Source: Panorpa germanica (taxonomy: Eukaryota; Arthropoda; Insecta; Mecoptera; Panorpidae). Taken from it: a stretch of DNA of 64,000 bases. Both the position numbers and the translations under genes were made by a program. The stretch lies in NCBI GenBank assembly GCA_963678705.1, contig OY783222.1, forward strand, positions 1,178,001 through 1,242,000, read 5' to 3'. Shown one piece after another: positions 48,251 through 60,396 of this stretch (position 1 is its first letter; each line of letters begins with the position of its first letter). Under the pieces are notes generated by a model that did no database searches, was not told the origin of the DNA, and saw only the letters and a list, made by a program, of their open reading frames with translations.

Positions 48251-49370
48251 CAATTAGTAAAAGCCCTCAGACTATACAATAATACTAATATAATAAAATC
48301 TTTTTAAAAAAGTTTTAAGTAAAAAAAAATCGTAAAATATTTAACATCGTCTACTATCTACTGAATAAAACGTCTAGCTAAAACACGATCCCAATGAATA
48401 CAGGATCGCTAGTGTCGTATGTTTAGTTTCGTATCGCTCGATACATGCTGGTATACAAGTATAGGATAAATCTGTTGTGAAATTTGAAAAATGTGGTTTG
48501 CCTAGAAAAAGCAACTATGTTTTAAGAAGTACATGTATGTGTATGTGTATGTGTGTAAGTGTATATGTGTATAATATATGTCTCCTAATACTAGAAAAAT
48601 GTATCTATATAAATTATCACCGATATCTAATCGATTGGTAAATTATGACTTGAACGTTTAGAAATAAGGAAAAATACATAAAAAATGTAGAAACAAAATA
48701 ACGATTCTAGAAACACGTTTAAGCTTAATGAATCCTAGGTTTGCTTGGCCTAGCCTAGCCTAGCTCGGTGTTGCATGGCAACTATCACGAAGGCATAATG
48801 CTCAATGGAGAATCTATCACCAATCGAACAAGCTTATGAAATCTATCTGCTGCTATATTAACAACACCTATTTCACAATAATGTTTATTTGATTTTTGTA
48901 AGTCAATGATTTGAAGAAAACTACCTCTCAGTCAAGACCAGCCTTCACAGAAACACAGAAAAATTCGCACAATAATTTATTTAACGAGCCCAATTTCCAA
49001 TGACAACAATTTTGGCGTCGTGACCTCTTACATCGATCGATGAAAACTAATTTACGAAAGATATCTTTTGTATTATGCGAATATATCATGTAATTTTTGA
49101 TATACTTGCACATGCAATATTTTCCCCAATACGTAAGTCGCAAAACAAGATTTCTACGAGATGAAAACTTTCCCTAAGACTTACATAAATCAAAAACCAA
49201 CAATAACACCGTGCGACAATCAAAACCTTGGTGATCATAGAAAAAAAAAACAAGTTTGAAAAAAGTACATGTGAAAAACCAAGATGTTGTAAGTGGGTTT
49301 GCCAGAACATGGTAAGTCGCCATTCAACTTGTTGATCTGATGGACTGCGCTCTGGGTTCTGCTGTGCAGG
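48251..49370. other. unassigned region
   Basis: Contains interrupted GT/TATG repeats at 48531-48582 and three tandem CCTAG units near 48744-48760. At 49305-49316 ACATGGTAAGTC is donor-like, and at 49351-49370 a pyrimidine-rich stretch ends in TGCTGTGCAG, which is acceptor-like. No complete gene is supported. Confidence 0.4.
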
Positions 49371-49663
49371 CATCGTGATGATGATCTATGCGAGTTGGAG
49401 CAACTATTTCCAAACAATATAGGAGCTCCCGTGGTAATGCGACGGTCACGACTGGTTTTCCCTCCAGGAAAGATTCTAATATGGTGAGATACTTGTCTAT
49501 CAACAACAAGAAGAGTTATAGAAAGAATGATGATCTGGATGGACCAGCTGTCTCTACTATCTCTTGGAGAGAGGATGTGATTCCAGTTTTTTTAAAGGTA
49601 GTCCATTGTTTACCTGTTTGTTTACTTATTATATCTATTTTAACGGATGACCCAATTATATAG
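49371..49663 (+). other. candidate exon-like open frame, unassigned
   Basis: A 91-codon frame from ATG 49388 lies in GC-richer sequence, just downstream of an acceptor-like CTGTGCAG (49363-49370). Donor-like ATGGTGAG (about 49481) and AAAGGTAG (about 49596) occur inside it. The minus strand is also open here (49509-49324 and 49373-49086), so strand cannot be decided. No domain is recognised. The last third, with hydrophobic CLLIISIL, is probably read-through of non-coding sequence. Confidence 0.2.
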
Positions 49664-50385
49664 AAATTAAAGTTATAGTTAGTCGAGTGTTTCATTTGAA
49701 ATTAACAGGTTTGGACACTCATCAAATAGCCAAATTAATATTTAATTTTAATATAATCAAAAACTATTTGTATGTTTTATATATTCTTAAATCTATAGTC
49801 TAGTATGTGTATATTGATATATTTTCTAATCTAATTAGATTAGACATATATTAGCTAGTTATTTATGACAAACTATGAATTATAATCAGTTAAAGAACAA
49901 AGATGTAATTGGGTGTCTTATTACGAGTACGTATCTACTATAATGACACTCGTTCATGATCATAAACATTAAGTTGCATTGACATATATAATTACAAATC
50001 GTTTAAAACCTATGAATGTAATAATTAGCAAAGGATTTTAATGCGGGAATCAGTGGGAGGTGATAGCTACACATGCAATAACAAATCGCTTGTCCCACGT
50101 TCAAATGCAGCTAATCCTATCACACTACCTTTCTCGGAGCCAACATCATCGTCACCAACGTCAAGTCAACGTCAAACAAGTAATAGATTGATTGATTTTT
50201 AGGAAAAAGTGTGAATTAGAATAAATCAAGTATAGTTATTGTCAAAGTAACACATGATTAGCGACAGACTCATTTTACATTACTGCAGAAATATTTCTTC
50301 ACCTAAAATTAAGATGTGAACCTTGTCTTATCGTTTCTAGATGTAAGAAATGGAGTCATAGTTAGCAGATTTTGAGGTTAAGCAA
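49664..50385. other. unassigned spacer
   Basis: AT-rich. CAGTGGGAGGTGATAGC at 50051 and TACGCCACTG at 50431-50440 could be the two ends of an old hAT insertion, but the flanks show no target duplication. Confidence 0.4.
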
Positions 50386-50664
50386 ATGTGTGAGCACGTG
50401 TATAATAAATGTTCATGTTTTAGACAGTGCTACGCCACTGAGATGTCTGCCCACGCTTCTCCAACAGGTTTAGAGGATCGCCTCAAGCACACTTCTGTCC
50501 TCCGAGCTGTGGAGTCCGTACTTCTTGTTCTTTGGCAACCTGAGCTACGAGTACATAACTACAACTCTGCTAGCACCAGCTACAGCAACAACAACTCCGA
50601 GCCTGATGCCTGCAGCCTTTGTGGAGCACACAACTGGCTGTGTGGACTGCGACTGCGACTGTGA
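50386..50664 (+). other. GC-rich 92-codon open frame, best coding candidate
   Basis: This is the most protein-like composition in the window. From the second ATG (50443) the frame reads MSAHASPTGLEDRLKHTSV, then a leucine/valine-rich segment, then a Ser/Asn-rich stretch (NSASTSYSNNNSEPD), then CSLCGAHNWLCGLRLRL and a stop. It is much GC-richer than its flanks. A possible acceptor, TTCATGTTTTAG, ends at 50422, so it could be a terminal exon starting at 50423 rather than an intact gene. The last codons are a TGCGAC simple repeat. TACGCCACTG just before the ATG resembles a hAT end, so transposon origin is an alternative. No known domain is recognised. Confidence 0.3.
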
Positions 50665-50811
50665 ACTAAATCATTGATACTCACTTCCAGAGCTTAGTTA
50701 GATAGTCCAGGAAATTTTGTATTTCGCTGATAGATTCGGTCCTCTTGTGATTTCGTAGAAAGAGTTTTTCAAATGGTGAAGTTGTTTGATCAGGCCTCCA
50801 TATTTGCAAAC

Positions 50812-50943
50812 CCCTCGGAGGCTGCGATGTCCAGTTATACCCCTGGACAATGGGTACTCATTTTAGTCGCCTTTTACGACATGCATGAGCTGCAGTGGGA
50901 CTATTCTTTCAAACCCGGTCACCACACAGGTTACGAAATATAT
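50812..50943 (-). mobile_element. SINE fragment (second copy)
   Basis: Same orientation and sequence type as 25885-26030 of the SINE at 25733: on the minus strand it has CATGCATGTCGTAAAAGGCG, ACTAAAATGAGTACCC and the GGTGACCGGGTTTGAAAG block. Both the tRNA head and the tail are missing. The family B element begins about 15 bp to its right, at a TTAA. Confidence 0.65.
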
Positions 50944-50957
50944 TGCAATTACTTTAA

Positions 50958-51593
50958 GGGAAGGGTAAGGTCAAACGGAAAAAGAAGCATATTTTCAGTA
51001 ATGTTTTTTGACGACACAGTTAATATATAATTATCTCTATAATTACTACATGATGAAATATTATTTGAAGAATACTTTGTGAAATTTTCATAAATAAATA
51101 TCAAGAAATGAGGCATTGACAGCGAATCTCCGCAAACGTCACAAAAAAAAGTAACATTGCGGTGCCACTCATAACTCATCACTGGATTTTCTGAATTCGA
51201 AAAACCAAAATGATTTCATTAGTTAATAAGTTTCTGCAGGTAACGCTGTCGAGTTTAAAAATTAAATAAAAATAAATATTAAATAAAAAAATAAAAAAAA
51301 ATTAGACAGCGTTACCTCGGCATTTATGTAAAGAAAGAGTGTGCAAAATTTCAAAAGAATCGGTCCAGTTGATTTTGAGCTAGAGAGGGCACCAACTCGG
51401 AAAAATCTATGTGTGAGAAACCGCATTTAAAAGTTTCAAAGTAACACGAGAGCAGACCAGAGAGGTGAAAATTTAAAACTCTATATCTCCGACAGTTTTA
51501 CTCCAATCGACTTCAAATTTTTACACAATAAACTTAATATGTTGTACAATAATTTAAATAAATAAAAAAAAAAAAGTTGAAACCTTACCCCCC
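50958..51593 (+). mobile_element. family B element, copy 5 (complete, TTAA-flanked)
   Basis: A 636-bp element with TTAA on both sides (50954-50957 and 51594-51597). The left end is GGGAAGGGTAAGGTCAAAC. The right end, reversed, is GGGGGGTAAGGTTTCAAC, so the TIRs match over about 18 bp with a 2-base indel. TTAA target use points to a piggyBac-like transposase acting in trans, although the GGG start is not the usual CCC. Internally CAGGTAACGCTGTCGAGTTT and a complementary GACAGCGTTACC lie about 70 bp apart and could form a hairpin. The conserved region GTGCAAAATTTCAAAAGAAT, CGGTCCAGT is present. Copies 1 to 4 lie at 13508, 23527, 26222 and 45280. It has no transposase. Confidence 0.8.
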
Positions 51594-51597
51594 TTAA

Positions 51598-53637
51598 TGA
51601 ATTAAAGAAATAATATTTATGGTAGTTCAGATCTTTCTCGCGGTTTGCAATACTCCTAATCTTTAGATTCAATTCCGACGCTCTTCACCAAATTAAGTAG
51701 ACTCTTAATATATTAATTACAATGTATTAATTAATTACCGAGCTAAATATAAAATCTGTATTCATTATTTTCGACCTGCAACAAATTTATTTGAACTACA
51801 GTGGTTCTTAGCTCCAGCTGACTCGACGATAATACTCCTAGTGCTCTTAGCTATTATCAACCTGAGACTACACCTGATATATGACTGTGTGTGTATATAT
51901 ATGTGTGTGTAACAGCGAAATCCCAAATGTATATGACAGGCTTGAAGGTACACTCAACAATAAAGTTAATATTCAATGTTTAATTATTAAAATATATGAT
52001 AATATAAAAATAATTAAGATTTATGTATGGTTTTATAAGCATGGTGTGTTAATTATTAATTTTTGGCAATTCTTATTTATTTAATATTAATTCGACGTTT
52101 ATTGGGTATTATAGATCAATTTTGTTTTAATTAGAATAACAAATATTTATTATCTAATTTGAATATCATTATTTAAAAGTGATGACAGACTTTTTCTTTC
52201 TGATTTACGAGTAATGTTTTAGAAGAGACAATACAATATTTAAATATCTGGTGAATACGCCTTCGTTCTTAAATAATAAACTGTTTTAAAATGTTTTACA
52301 AGATGACAGATTGATCCAAGGGGCCAAACATCCCCTAGACCCCATTTTAATTCCGCTATGAGTAGGAGCAAGAGGGCATTATCCGTGCGCATGAGATTGA
52401 GAGAGACATAAACCTTGATTACCTGATACCTGGAAAATGGCCGCCTGGTCAAGTTAGCAGGTAGGCATACGATCATTGTACATACTAACACTACTCAATC
52501 TTACACATTTTGTTCATCAGAAAATAAGTGATGTCTGCCGCCTCTGGGATCTCACTCTAATAGCAAAGGTCCAGGAATCGAATACGAAAACACAGCAGAT
52601 TTTGTGCATACCTCAATGCTTAACATTCTCTATAATTTTTAAGAAGCAAGCCTATTTACAAATAATCGAGTATTCGTTCTTCAAACAATTTCTTATTGCT
52701 ATTACAATCATATATAATAATTGTTAGGTAGTGGTGTAATCGTTACAAACAAAACCTTGCGTGATAGAACTATAATAGAAAATCAGAAATATACAAAAAT
52801 ACACCTTAATAAAATTTATTTTAATACCAAACGAATCTTTGTTTGGGATTGTACAAAACTAATGCCCAAAAGCCTATTTAAGTTTTTTAAGTCAAAATTT
52901 CATTTAATTTATTTTTTAATACTTTTTTTCATTGTCAAAGGGCATTTATTAATAATCAATTATTTAAAAATATATTTTTAAATAATTATCATGTAATTAA
53001 TTTATTGATATGAATTAATTAAATATCTACATAATTTATATTAGCAGGTACTTAAAAAGTTACAATATTACTAAGAAAGTATCTCTCTGTTAATTGAATG
53101 TTTGAATAAATACTGTAGTACATCATCTTCCTCCCACTTCTGACATCTTCTTTGCGGTTCAATCAAAACTATTTTAGAGACAAATTTCTCAATGGTTCTT
53201 GTAAAGTAATAAATAAAACAGTAATAAAGACCCACAATTCAACTTTAGATATATCTTGTTATCACATGTAAGAGTTAGGTTGGGTTTTGTAATATTTCTA
53301 TTAGTGTTGGGTGCACAAGTTAACGCAAATGAAAAATAACAAATTCAGGTTTTAGCACGCATCTCCGTCTCAGCCTCAGCCTCAGCCTCAGCCCAGCATC
53401 CTATCATCTAAATTTACTGGCATCCTCGAGTTCACTGTTAAGTTTGTAAAACTTACAGACCTCGAAGGAATAACAGAATTATTTCAACGACAAACGGACA
53501 GACAGACAAACAAACGTCCTCAGCTCAGATCTCAACATGTACGCAAAATAACAACACAATCTCCAATCACCGCTACATGATTAAATGAATATTACTAGGT
53601 TAACAATCGTAGCTAAGCATTGTTAGTATGCTATAAC
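51598..53637. other. unassigned region
   Basis: A GT-rich microsatellite lies near 51886-51911, a GC-richer patch at 52315-52460 (CCAAGGGGCCAAACATCCCC) and a hexanucleotide repeat at 53369-53396. The + strand frame at 52721-52981 is AT-driven. CGGACAGACAGACAAAC near 53497 is of the kind found at retroelement tails. No gene is supported. Confidence 0.45.
53369..53396. repeat. (CTCAGC)n microsatellite
   Basis: Four and a half CTCAGC hexanucleotides. Confidence 0.9.
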
Positions 53638-54085
53638 CTTAGAGATATAAGACTAGAGTACGCAAAGTGTACGACCGCGTGTAAGAGGAAGCGATAGATG
53701 CAAAACGAGAGATAGCCTACCGAGTGTCCTATCTGTTTCTTCCGAGGCGAACCGCTGCTGCTGCCTTGATTCATTGGCGGTATGGTAGAGGGTAAACAAG
53801 CAAGCAGACGCTATTGTTAAAATAAAAATAAAGATAAAAATATTTGTAAATAGTTAGTGTAGCTTACAGTAAATTTTAAAGAATATATTCAAAGCATTTT
53901 AACGTCCAGATAATGAATAAGGACACCGACAGCCCCCAACTATTATAGCTATATTTTCCTTAGCGCGGCAGTCAATCACAGTACTCGGATCGAAAGAGAC
54001 ACAGAGGACATTCGTGGCTATCTCTCTCTCTTTGCCTATATTACAGTATTCAGCCTCTTGCGCACTCTAGTCTTATATCTCTATG
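53638..54085. mobile_element. hAT-like element, perfect 8-bp TSD, long TIRs
   Basis: A 448-bp element flanked on both sides by GCTATAAC (53630-53637 and 54086-54093). The left end is CTTAGAGATATAAGACTAGA followed by GTACGCAA; the right end, reversed, is CATAGAGATATAAGACTAGA followed by GTGCGCAA. That is 26 of 28 identical, with weaker similarity (GAGATAGCC, GTGTCC) continuing to about 130 bp. The perfect octamer duplication fits hAT-type transposition, and its preservation suggests it is younger than the other insertions. The interior has no transposase frame. Confidence 0.85.
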
Positions 54086-54093
54086 GCTATAAC

Positions 54094-57000
54094 AATGCAT
54101 TTTTTATTTAAAGAAAAATAATAGAAATAAATATTTCTATCGACATTGTACTAAGACGATATAGAAGTATAAAAAAGAGTGCCAATTCATCATTAGAAGA
54201 TCTTCCAAACATAAAAACGATAACTCATGTATTACTTAACGTAATATATTTTACCTAACGTTATGTTTTGCTAATTACCGAAGTTTAACATCATTCTATT
54301 AAATTGCCATTACACAAATACGAAAGATATTAAAAATTCTTTACTAATTTATTAATTTAATAAGTAATCTCGCATCTTACTTGTAAGATTATTACTTATT
54401 TGTTAAAACGATCCTTTCTAGTACAAGTTTCGATTTGGCTGATGTAGAAAATAGCTGGACGATAGATGAAATAAATATAAAGATCATTAGATAAAAAAAT
54501 GAATATCACCTTGCGTCCATCGGCTCACAAATTACACAACTTTTAAGGTTATTTCTCACCTAAGGATATTTCAACATCTTCGTTCTGTCAAACTAGTTAG
54601 AAATACATTGAACAATGAAATAAATTTAGAATCTAATGGTGATAATATAGATGTACCAAACTGTGGAACATGATTAGAAAATCGAACGTATCTGTAATTC
54701 AATACTCGAATCGATTTATTGGCATCGATATTCATATACACATATACTTGTATTTATTTATTGCGGTTAGTTTTTTAAAAAAAAAAGTGATGAAAGAAAT
54801 ATTTTTTTGCGTGTTTATTTTATAGATGATATGTTTACTGAAAGAATCACTTTTTATCGTGGTGTATTTAATTGCACATGATTTTATTTCCTTGTGTATT
54901 GTACGCTCACACTTATTATTAATCAGTAGTTTAACATCTTCTTTGAAAATAACCTTGGCAAGACAATGATCATTGGGTAAATGTTGTATTATAAGAAAGG
55001 CGACTAAACGTCCTGTTTAGTTACAAATAGAATTCATATTCTTAATATGCACCTTCGTAATTTAGTGAAAGTAGGGACATAAGATCACCTGTGAATCTTC
55101 TACTAATTTCTAGACATTAATTCTAACCTCATTTTCATTATTTTCAAATATATAAAGTTTTGTTTACTTAACTGTGCCACAAAACTAACCACAAATGAAG
55201 TGGTATGTTGTTTGGTTTCAAAAACGCTCCCTCTACCACAAGAATCCACCAAGCAGTAAACTAACCACAAGAATGTTGCGACCTGCTAAGACATCTTAGT
55301 TCAACAAGAAGGGTGTCAGTTGTTCTTGTTGGAAAAACATATGTAAACTTAACCTCAAATATGATATAAACATAGTGGTTGTTAAATAGGCTCGTCGTAC
55401 GTTGAACGATGAAACAGGAACTATAAATTAGGCCCTAAACATAATGCCAAACCGCAATTTACAATTACTGAGTTAATAACAAATATCTAAACTGTCTTTG
55501 AGACAACTGTTTTTTAATCTCAATTCACAGGCCCAGTTAAAACATTTTTGCAATTTTTGAAACAGATTATACACAGTATTTATTTAACAAATTTATATAA
55601 CACTATGGATTATAAAATTGAATGTATCTAGCTATAAAACACAGCAGTCTTGAATCTATAGCATATATTTTATACAAACAGAACGTGAGAGTACCAGATT
55701 TACGTGTTCTTTCCATTGCAATGTGCTCAATCTTCTTCAAATTCTATAGCACAGTCATAATGTAATTAGTTCCATACAAGAACTATAAAAATGTTATTAA
55801 AATTAAAATTAACAAATTGTTTACTTTTGATTAAATATTATCATTGGATTGAATGTTGGAAGTAAACTTAATAATGCAATTAAATAAAATCTTTATTGTC
55901 TCAAGTGTGAACATTTATTGTTCTTGATTTAGTTTAGGATAACGTGCGAAGTTCTGTTTTGTATTTGTATTTTTTAACATTCAGATACAATTAGGTTAAC
56001 TAAAAAGTATCTACATACTAAGTTTAATTGCTAGTGCTTGTATACTGCATGTATCCATCAGCTAGCTAATTTTAACATTTAGTTTCTTGTGAATGTCTTG
56101 TAATGTATTTTATTCTAGTAGGAACCTTGTACTAAGGTTACAAAACAAGCGAAAGAGGTTTCGCAAAATTTTGAATGAAATTTTCCCGTATTTCATTTGG
56201 TTCACATATTCTCAAGTTTCACCGTCAGTTCCTCAACTCGCTAATGATTAAAACTTTCATTTAACAAACATAAATATTGCTTTGTTAATAACATGCGTTT
56301 AATTCTGTAAATAATAAATTTTTAATAACTTAATTATTTCTTAGGTTCCAAGTAAAAGTCCAAGACTGCATTGAGTTTGTATTTCATTCTCAAATCAAAT
56401 AGACGTTCATTTTATGACTTCATTTATTCGAGTTAAACAAACGTTTAGTGTGATTAATTATAATTGTTTGATGAAATTATTTTCCATTTATATTTATACT
56501 TTATTAATAATTTTTCTAAGCGTTTTATGGCTTTTAATACACGGACTTTAACAGCTAAATTACATGTGCTGTGTTGATAGTTTCTTAGACGTATTAAGAC
56601 AATAAAAGTAAGTTTTATAATAAAGTAATTTGCAATCAGAATTTCAGTAACAGAAGGTTACACTTTTATTCACAAAAGTAAGTGTTATGTATTCATTTTT
56701 GTTTGTAGACTCACACTTTTAACAAATAATTATTATCCCTTAAATAAATACACCCTGTATGTACGGTAAACCAACAATCCGCGAGATAAACTAATTTGAG
56801 CCCCAACTAACCTAAAATATAGCTAAAACAACCCCTCATATTCTTACCCTCTAAATCAAAATCGTCAATAATACATAGAAAGTTCACGATGATCATAACC
56901 TATATCAGTCTTGTTACGTTGGTAACATTGTATTTAACTGTTTGTTAGTTTTGTTTGATATGTGGGGGATTATTTTGTTTGAATGTTGGCAGATGTTGTT

Positions 57001-57319
57001 TTTATATTTTCTTTAAATATACTTTTGTTAGTTTTTGTCATGTTCATGTTTGATTTGTTATTTTTTGGTTGATTATAAGCTTAATTTAGATTTCATGGTG
57101 GCAGATTAATTAAAATATATAACAGAGTGATTGGAAAAAGATATTTTTGGCAGATCTTGTCCTTCATTATTAACCTCAAAGTTTGTACTTTAGATTAAAA
57201 TTAGAATATCACCACTTTTTACTGAACTATTGCGTTCTTCTATTGATTTAAAATGATCGTTCTTGTTGAAACATTCATAAAATGACCCCTCGAGGTCTCT
57301 CTGCTTGGGACCATATATT
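54094..57319. other. unassigned region
   Basis: Three kilobases of AT-rich DNA. The only local structure noted is AACTAACCACAA at about 55188 and 55260, a direct repeat. No gene or shared repeat recognised. Confidence 0.5.
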
Positions 57320-57775
57320 CCAGGTAGAAAATTATCTTACCGTGCAAGATTTACATGTAATAGCTTGCTCCAAACTAAATTCAAGGTTCATTTCAACATG
57401 TACCAGTAAACATTTTGGAGTAAATTCTATTACTTTTCATGAGTTTTTTGTCATGAACGCGTTAGTTTTCTATTCAGTCGTTTATAGGGAATGTCTCTTT
57501 TATGAGCTACAGACGGCACAACGACTGCTCACTGTTGAATAAAAGCGACTCCTGTGACAGGTAAGGAATCAATTTGAACTTAAATTAATTTTCAGTGTGT
57601 TGCTCCAACTTGTAAAACGTTAGAATTGAAATGTACGAGTGACTAGAACTTCACCTAGTCATTCTATTTCACCAAATGTTGACTGGGGTCATATAGAAAT
57701 TATCCTGCAGTAGAAGGTCCACGCTTGCAAGGTTGCTATTAGCTAATTCTAAGGCATATTTACCTAAAATGAAAA
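57320..57775. mobile_element. family G/F element (TIR element with family F body)
   Basis: About 456 bp. The left arm reads CCAGGTAGAAAATTATCTTA and carries AGCTTGCTCCAAACTAAATT and CAAGGTTCATTT (family G subrepeat in reverse). The right arm, reversed, reads TTAGGTAAATATGCCTTAGA followed by ATTAGCT. The interior 57460-57680 is the reverse complement of 16908-17131. Its ends match the 40531-40972 element but its interior does not. No coding capacity; the 86-codon frame at 57282 is not supported by the related copy. Confidence 0.6.
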
Positions 57776-58988
57776 TCGGAATCTAAAGTAATTGTTAATC
57801 ATTATTAAGTTTATGAATGAATGTAATTTTGAGTGTACTTCACGTGCATTTTTGAGCTCGGTGATACGAGTATTGAATTGCATAAAATATACGGATAAAT
57901 AATAACAACAACAACCGGCCGAGCGACGATCCAGGTATTTAATAACGCCCTTATCTTACTGACAGAGGGCATCATTTGCTCGCGGGGTGAGGGGTGATCG
58001 GGGATACGAATCAGTAGCATTAGAAGACGGTTCAAGTTGCACGTTGAATAATAGAATGAAATTAAATTTATAGTTCCGGTGCTGTGTTACGATTTCCGGT
58101 TTTATTTAACTACATATATTTATTATTATATTACTCCTATGTCACAGGTTCGATCTATAAATCTATAGGCTATAGTTCATTGTCTGTCAACGTTTGATGG
58201 TATTGATGTTTGTAAGACAGGAAGATATCATCGTTATCACATATTATAATGTTCCAGGTGTTTGTTTATTTTCTTCTACATCTACTAATTTGTATGATGG
58301 CTCAAAAACACTTGTAATATTTTCCTGAATTTTCTAGAAAGTTTTGGAAAATATGGTCTTTATAATTTGTATTGCATAATCCAAGTATATTCCTATATTT
58401 GACATTGAATAAATAATTCAAATTCCATTACAAACACACAAAACATACTATCACGTTGAGTTGAACATTTGCACCCTGCTTGCAAAAGTTTAAAACCCTA
58501 TATTAACAAGGGTGCGATACACCTTACAATATCAAATTACCCTAAATGCACCAAACCCTTTGTTACAAGTTTTTTTTGTATTAACCCTTCTTTGCAAGGC
58601 TGAGTACCCTTTACCTAGACCTTTTACACCTTGGGATTCGAAAGAAATTCACATGTACGGCTAGATGTAGATATTAAAATAATATTGAACGCATACGTCG
58701 TATACATAGATAGTCTTTTCGCTTTAAATATCTGCAGTGTACTAAATTTTGTTTATTTCGATATTTTGTTGTATATTATTAAGTTATTTCACGAAAATTG
58801 AATTTTTAAAGTATTACTGATTAAAAATAAACCTAACTTGATTAGGGCGATTAATATCGTTTTATCTTCTGACTAAATGTACTTAAGATATGGACCATTA
58901 CTTTATATTTCTTACAAACAGCACAGCACTATCTTTTGTTCTAGTAAATTCTCTGATTTTCCAAACCGATATTCTCCATCTCCATCGA
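57776..58988. other. unassigned region
   Basis: Contains a GC-richer patch at 57910-58010 and a cluster of ACCCT/AAGGG motifs at 58470-58640, where CACCCTGCTTGCAAAAG and AACCCTTCTTTGCAAGG form a loose direct repeat (the second preceded by TTAA). No gene recognised. Confidence 0.4.
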
Positions 58989-59225
58989 TATTTAATTCAT
59001 CATGTGGTAGACCATCCCCGTGCGCATAGACTCCAACACCACGAGCAGACGCGACGGTTGGCAACACGTGTGATTGGCATATTGCTCTTATGGATTGTTT
59101 AGCGTTGTGATTCTAACGTACTCCAGGATGCTGTACTGCCACAAGTGCATCGTCTCCATCGTGCTTGTGCAGGAATTGCACAATACCGCATATCGCCTTT
59201 TTCTCGTTCCATTATTCATGGTATT
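58989..59225 (+). other. GC-richer island, coding-like but interrupted
   Basis: The + strand frame reads HPRAHRLQHHEQTRRLATRV and stops at 59100-59102. Past the stop, after a one-base shift, GC-rich sequence continues for about 110 bp. The minus strand is also open (59378-59088, 96 codons). Composition suggests an old exon or transposon ORF, but no domain is recognised and strand is undecided. Confidence 0.2.
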
Positions 59226-60055
59226 AAAAACTAATATTAAAAAATCACGGTGCCCCATACTCGTTGATGCATCTGTATGAAAAATGAAATAGTTCTTAGG
59301 ATTTACAAGGTCCGAAGCTGTGACGAAGAAGAAGCGAGATGGAAAAGTGTTGCAGAATGTAAAAGGTCCTATACACATTCAAACCGTGGCCTGTAATAGT
59401 TAACAAACAATTTTGTTTTAATGTAAAACTATAATTGTTATTATTAATCAATGAAAATATGGATTCCATGTTAGCTTTATCGTGGTTTTCATCAGTGAAA
59501 GAATTATTTTCGTTAACCTTTTCCACATAGTAGCTCCTACTTTAAGTTTCACAAATAATTCCTCCGCCAAAATCCTCAGTACGTCTCTGGAAACCATACA
59601 GCATCCCCAAGAATTCAATAACAGAGTGTAAATGCCACGGATGTCACTTCAGATGTCAAAAGCACACATTAATATAGCTACATTATGCGTAATATAATTG
59701 TAATGGTCAATTTGACACTTGTGATTGAAAGTAAATGATATTTTAAAATATATTATTGTTGGTATCTTTTGATCTTGATACAGAATCAAGTTTCAGAGAT
59801 ATTACATAAATAATACGCTAAATGTTACTACTATAATGCATATGTAAATGTATTTATTGTTTCAGTAGTGCTCAAGATGAGGCTCGTAATCCGCAAGATT
59901 TACTTAAACAAAATTCTTTGGTATATAATAAAACATGTATGTAGCTACATGCTGAGGTTGGACTACATGTAAAGTTACTGTAGTACAGCTACTCACATCG
60001 TGTCATCAATTGGGTCAGTAACTCGTATGCGAGTTGCTACAATATTTTACAATGT
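59226..60055. other. unassigned AT-rich region
   Basis: No gene or shared repeat recognised. Confidence 0.5.
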
Positions 60056-60396
60056 ATTTATATATCAAAATATCATATATTATTTACAGCTATTTCAAGT
60101 AACAATAAAATTTCAATATTATATCTGTCGTAACAGGGTTAAATAAAATAAAAACTTATTATTCTTTGACTTGACTTGATTATTTGACTACCAACAGCTA
60201 CAAAAAATTACCACAGCACTGACCTACTCAACAAACATAGTCATACAAATATGACCATTTCTAGCGCTAAAACTACAATTCAAATTTTTAATTGCTATAT
60301 CTCCGTCAACATTTAGATATTTAATAAAATCGACACGGCAATACACATTTATTAACAACAATTGAAAAATCGACCGCTAAAAAATGAGGATACAAG
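60056..60396 (+). mobile_element. family C element, copy 3 (right half)
   Basis: Matches the right 340 bp of family C: CTATTTCAAGTAACAATAAA, TAACAGGGTTAAATAAAATA, TTTCTAGCGCTAAAACTACA, CTCCGTCAACATTTAGATAT and the terminal AAATGAGGATACAAGTA. The left 250 bp and its TIR are absent. TTGACTTGACTTGATT near 60167 is a small local expansion. Confidence 0.75.

Noticed and set aside
26358-51182. A minus-strand-of-family-B frame (FFCDV..DSLSM.HFLIFIY.N) open in three copies (26358-26597 +, 45478-45266 -, 51182-50949 -)
   Set aside because: Most differences between the three copies change the amino acid rather than being silent, and the frame has no start context or domain. It looks like passive retention in a non-coding repeat.
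53369-53396. CTCAGC repeats as telomere-like DNA
   Set aside because: The unit is a hexanucleotide unrelated to the insect TTAGG telomere repeat; it is an ordinary microsatellite.
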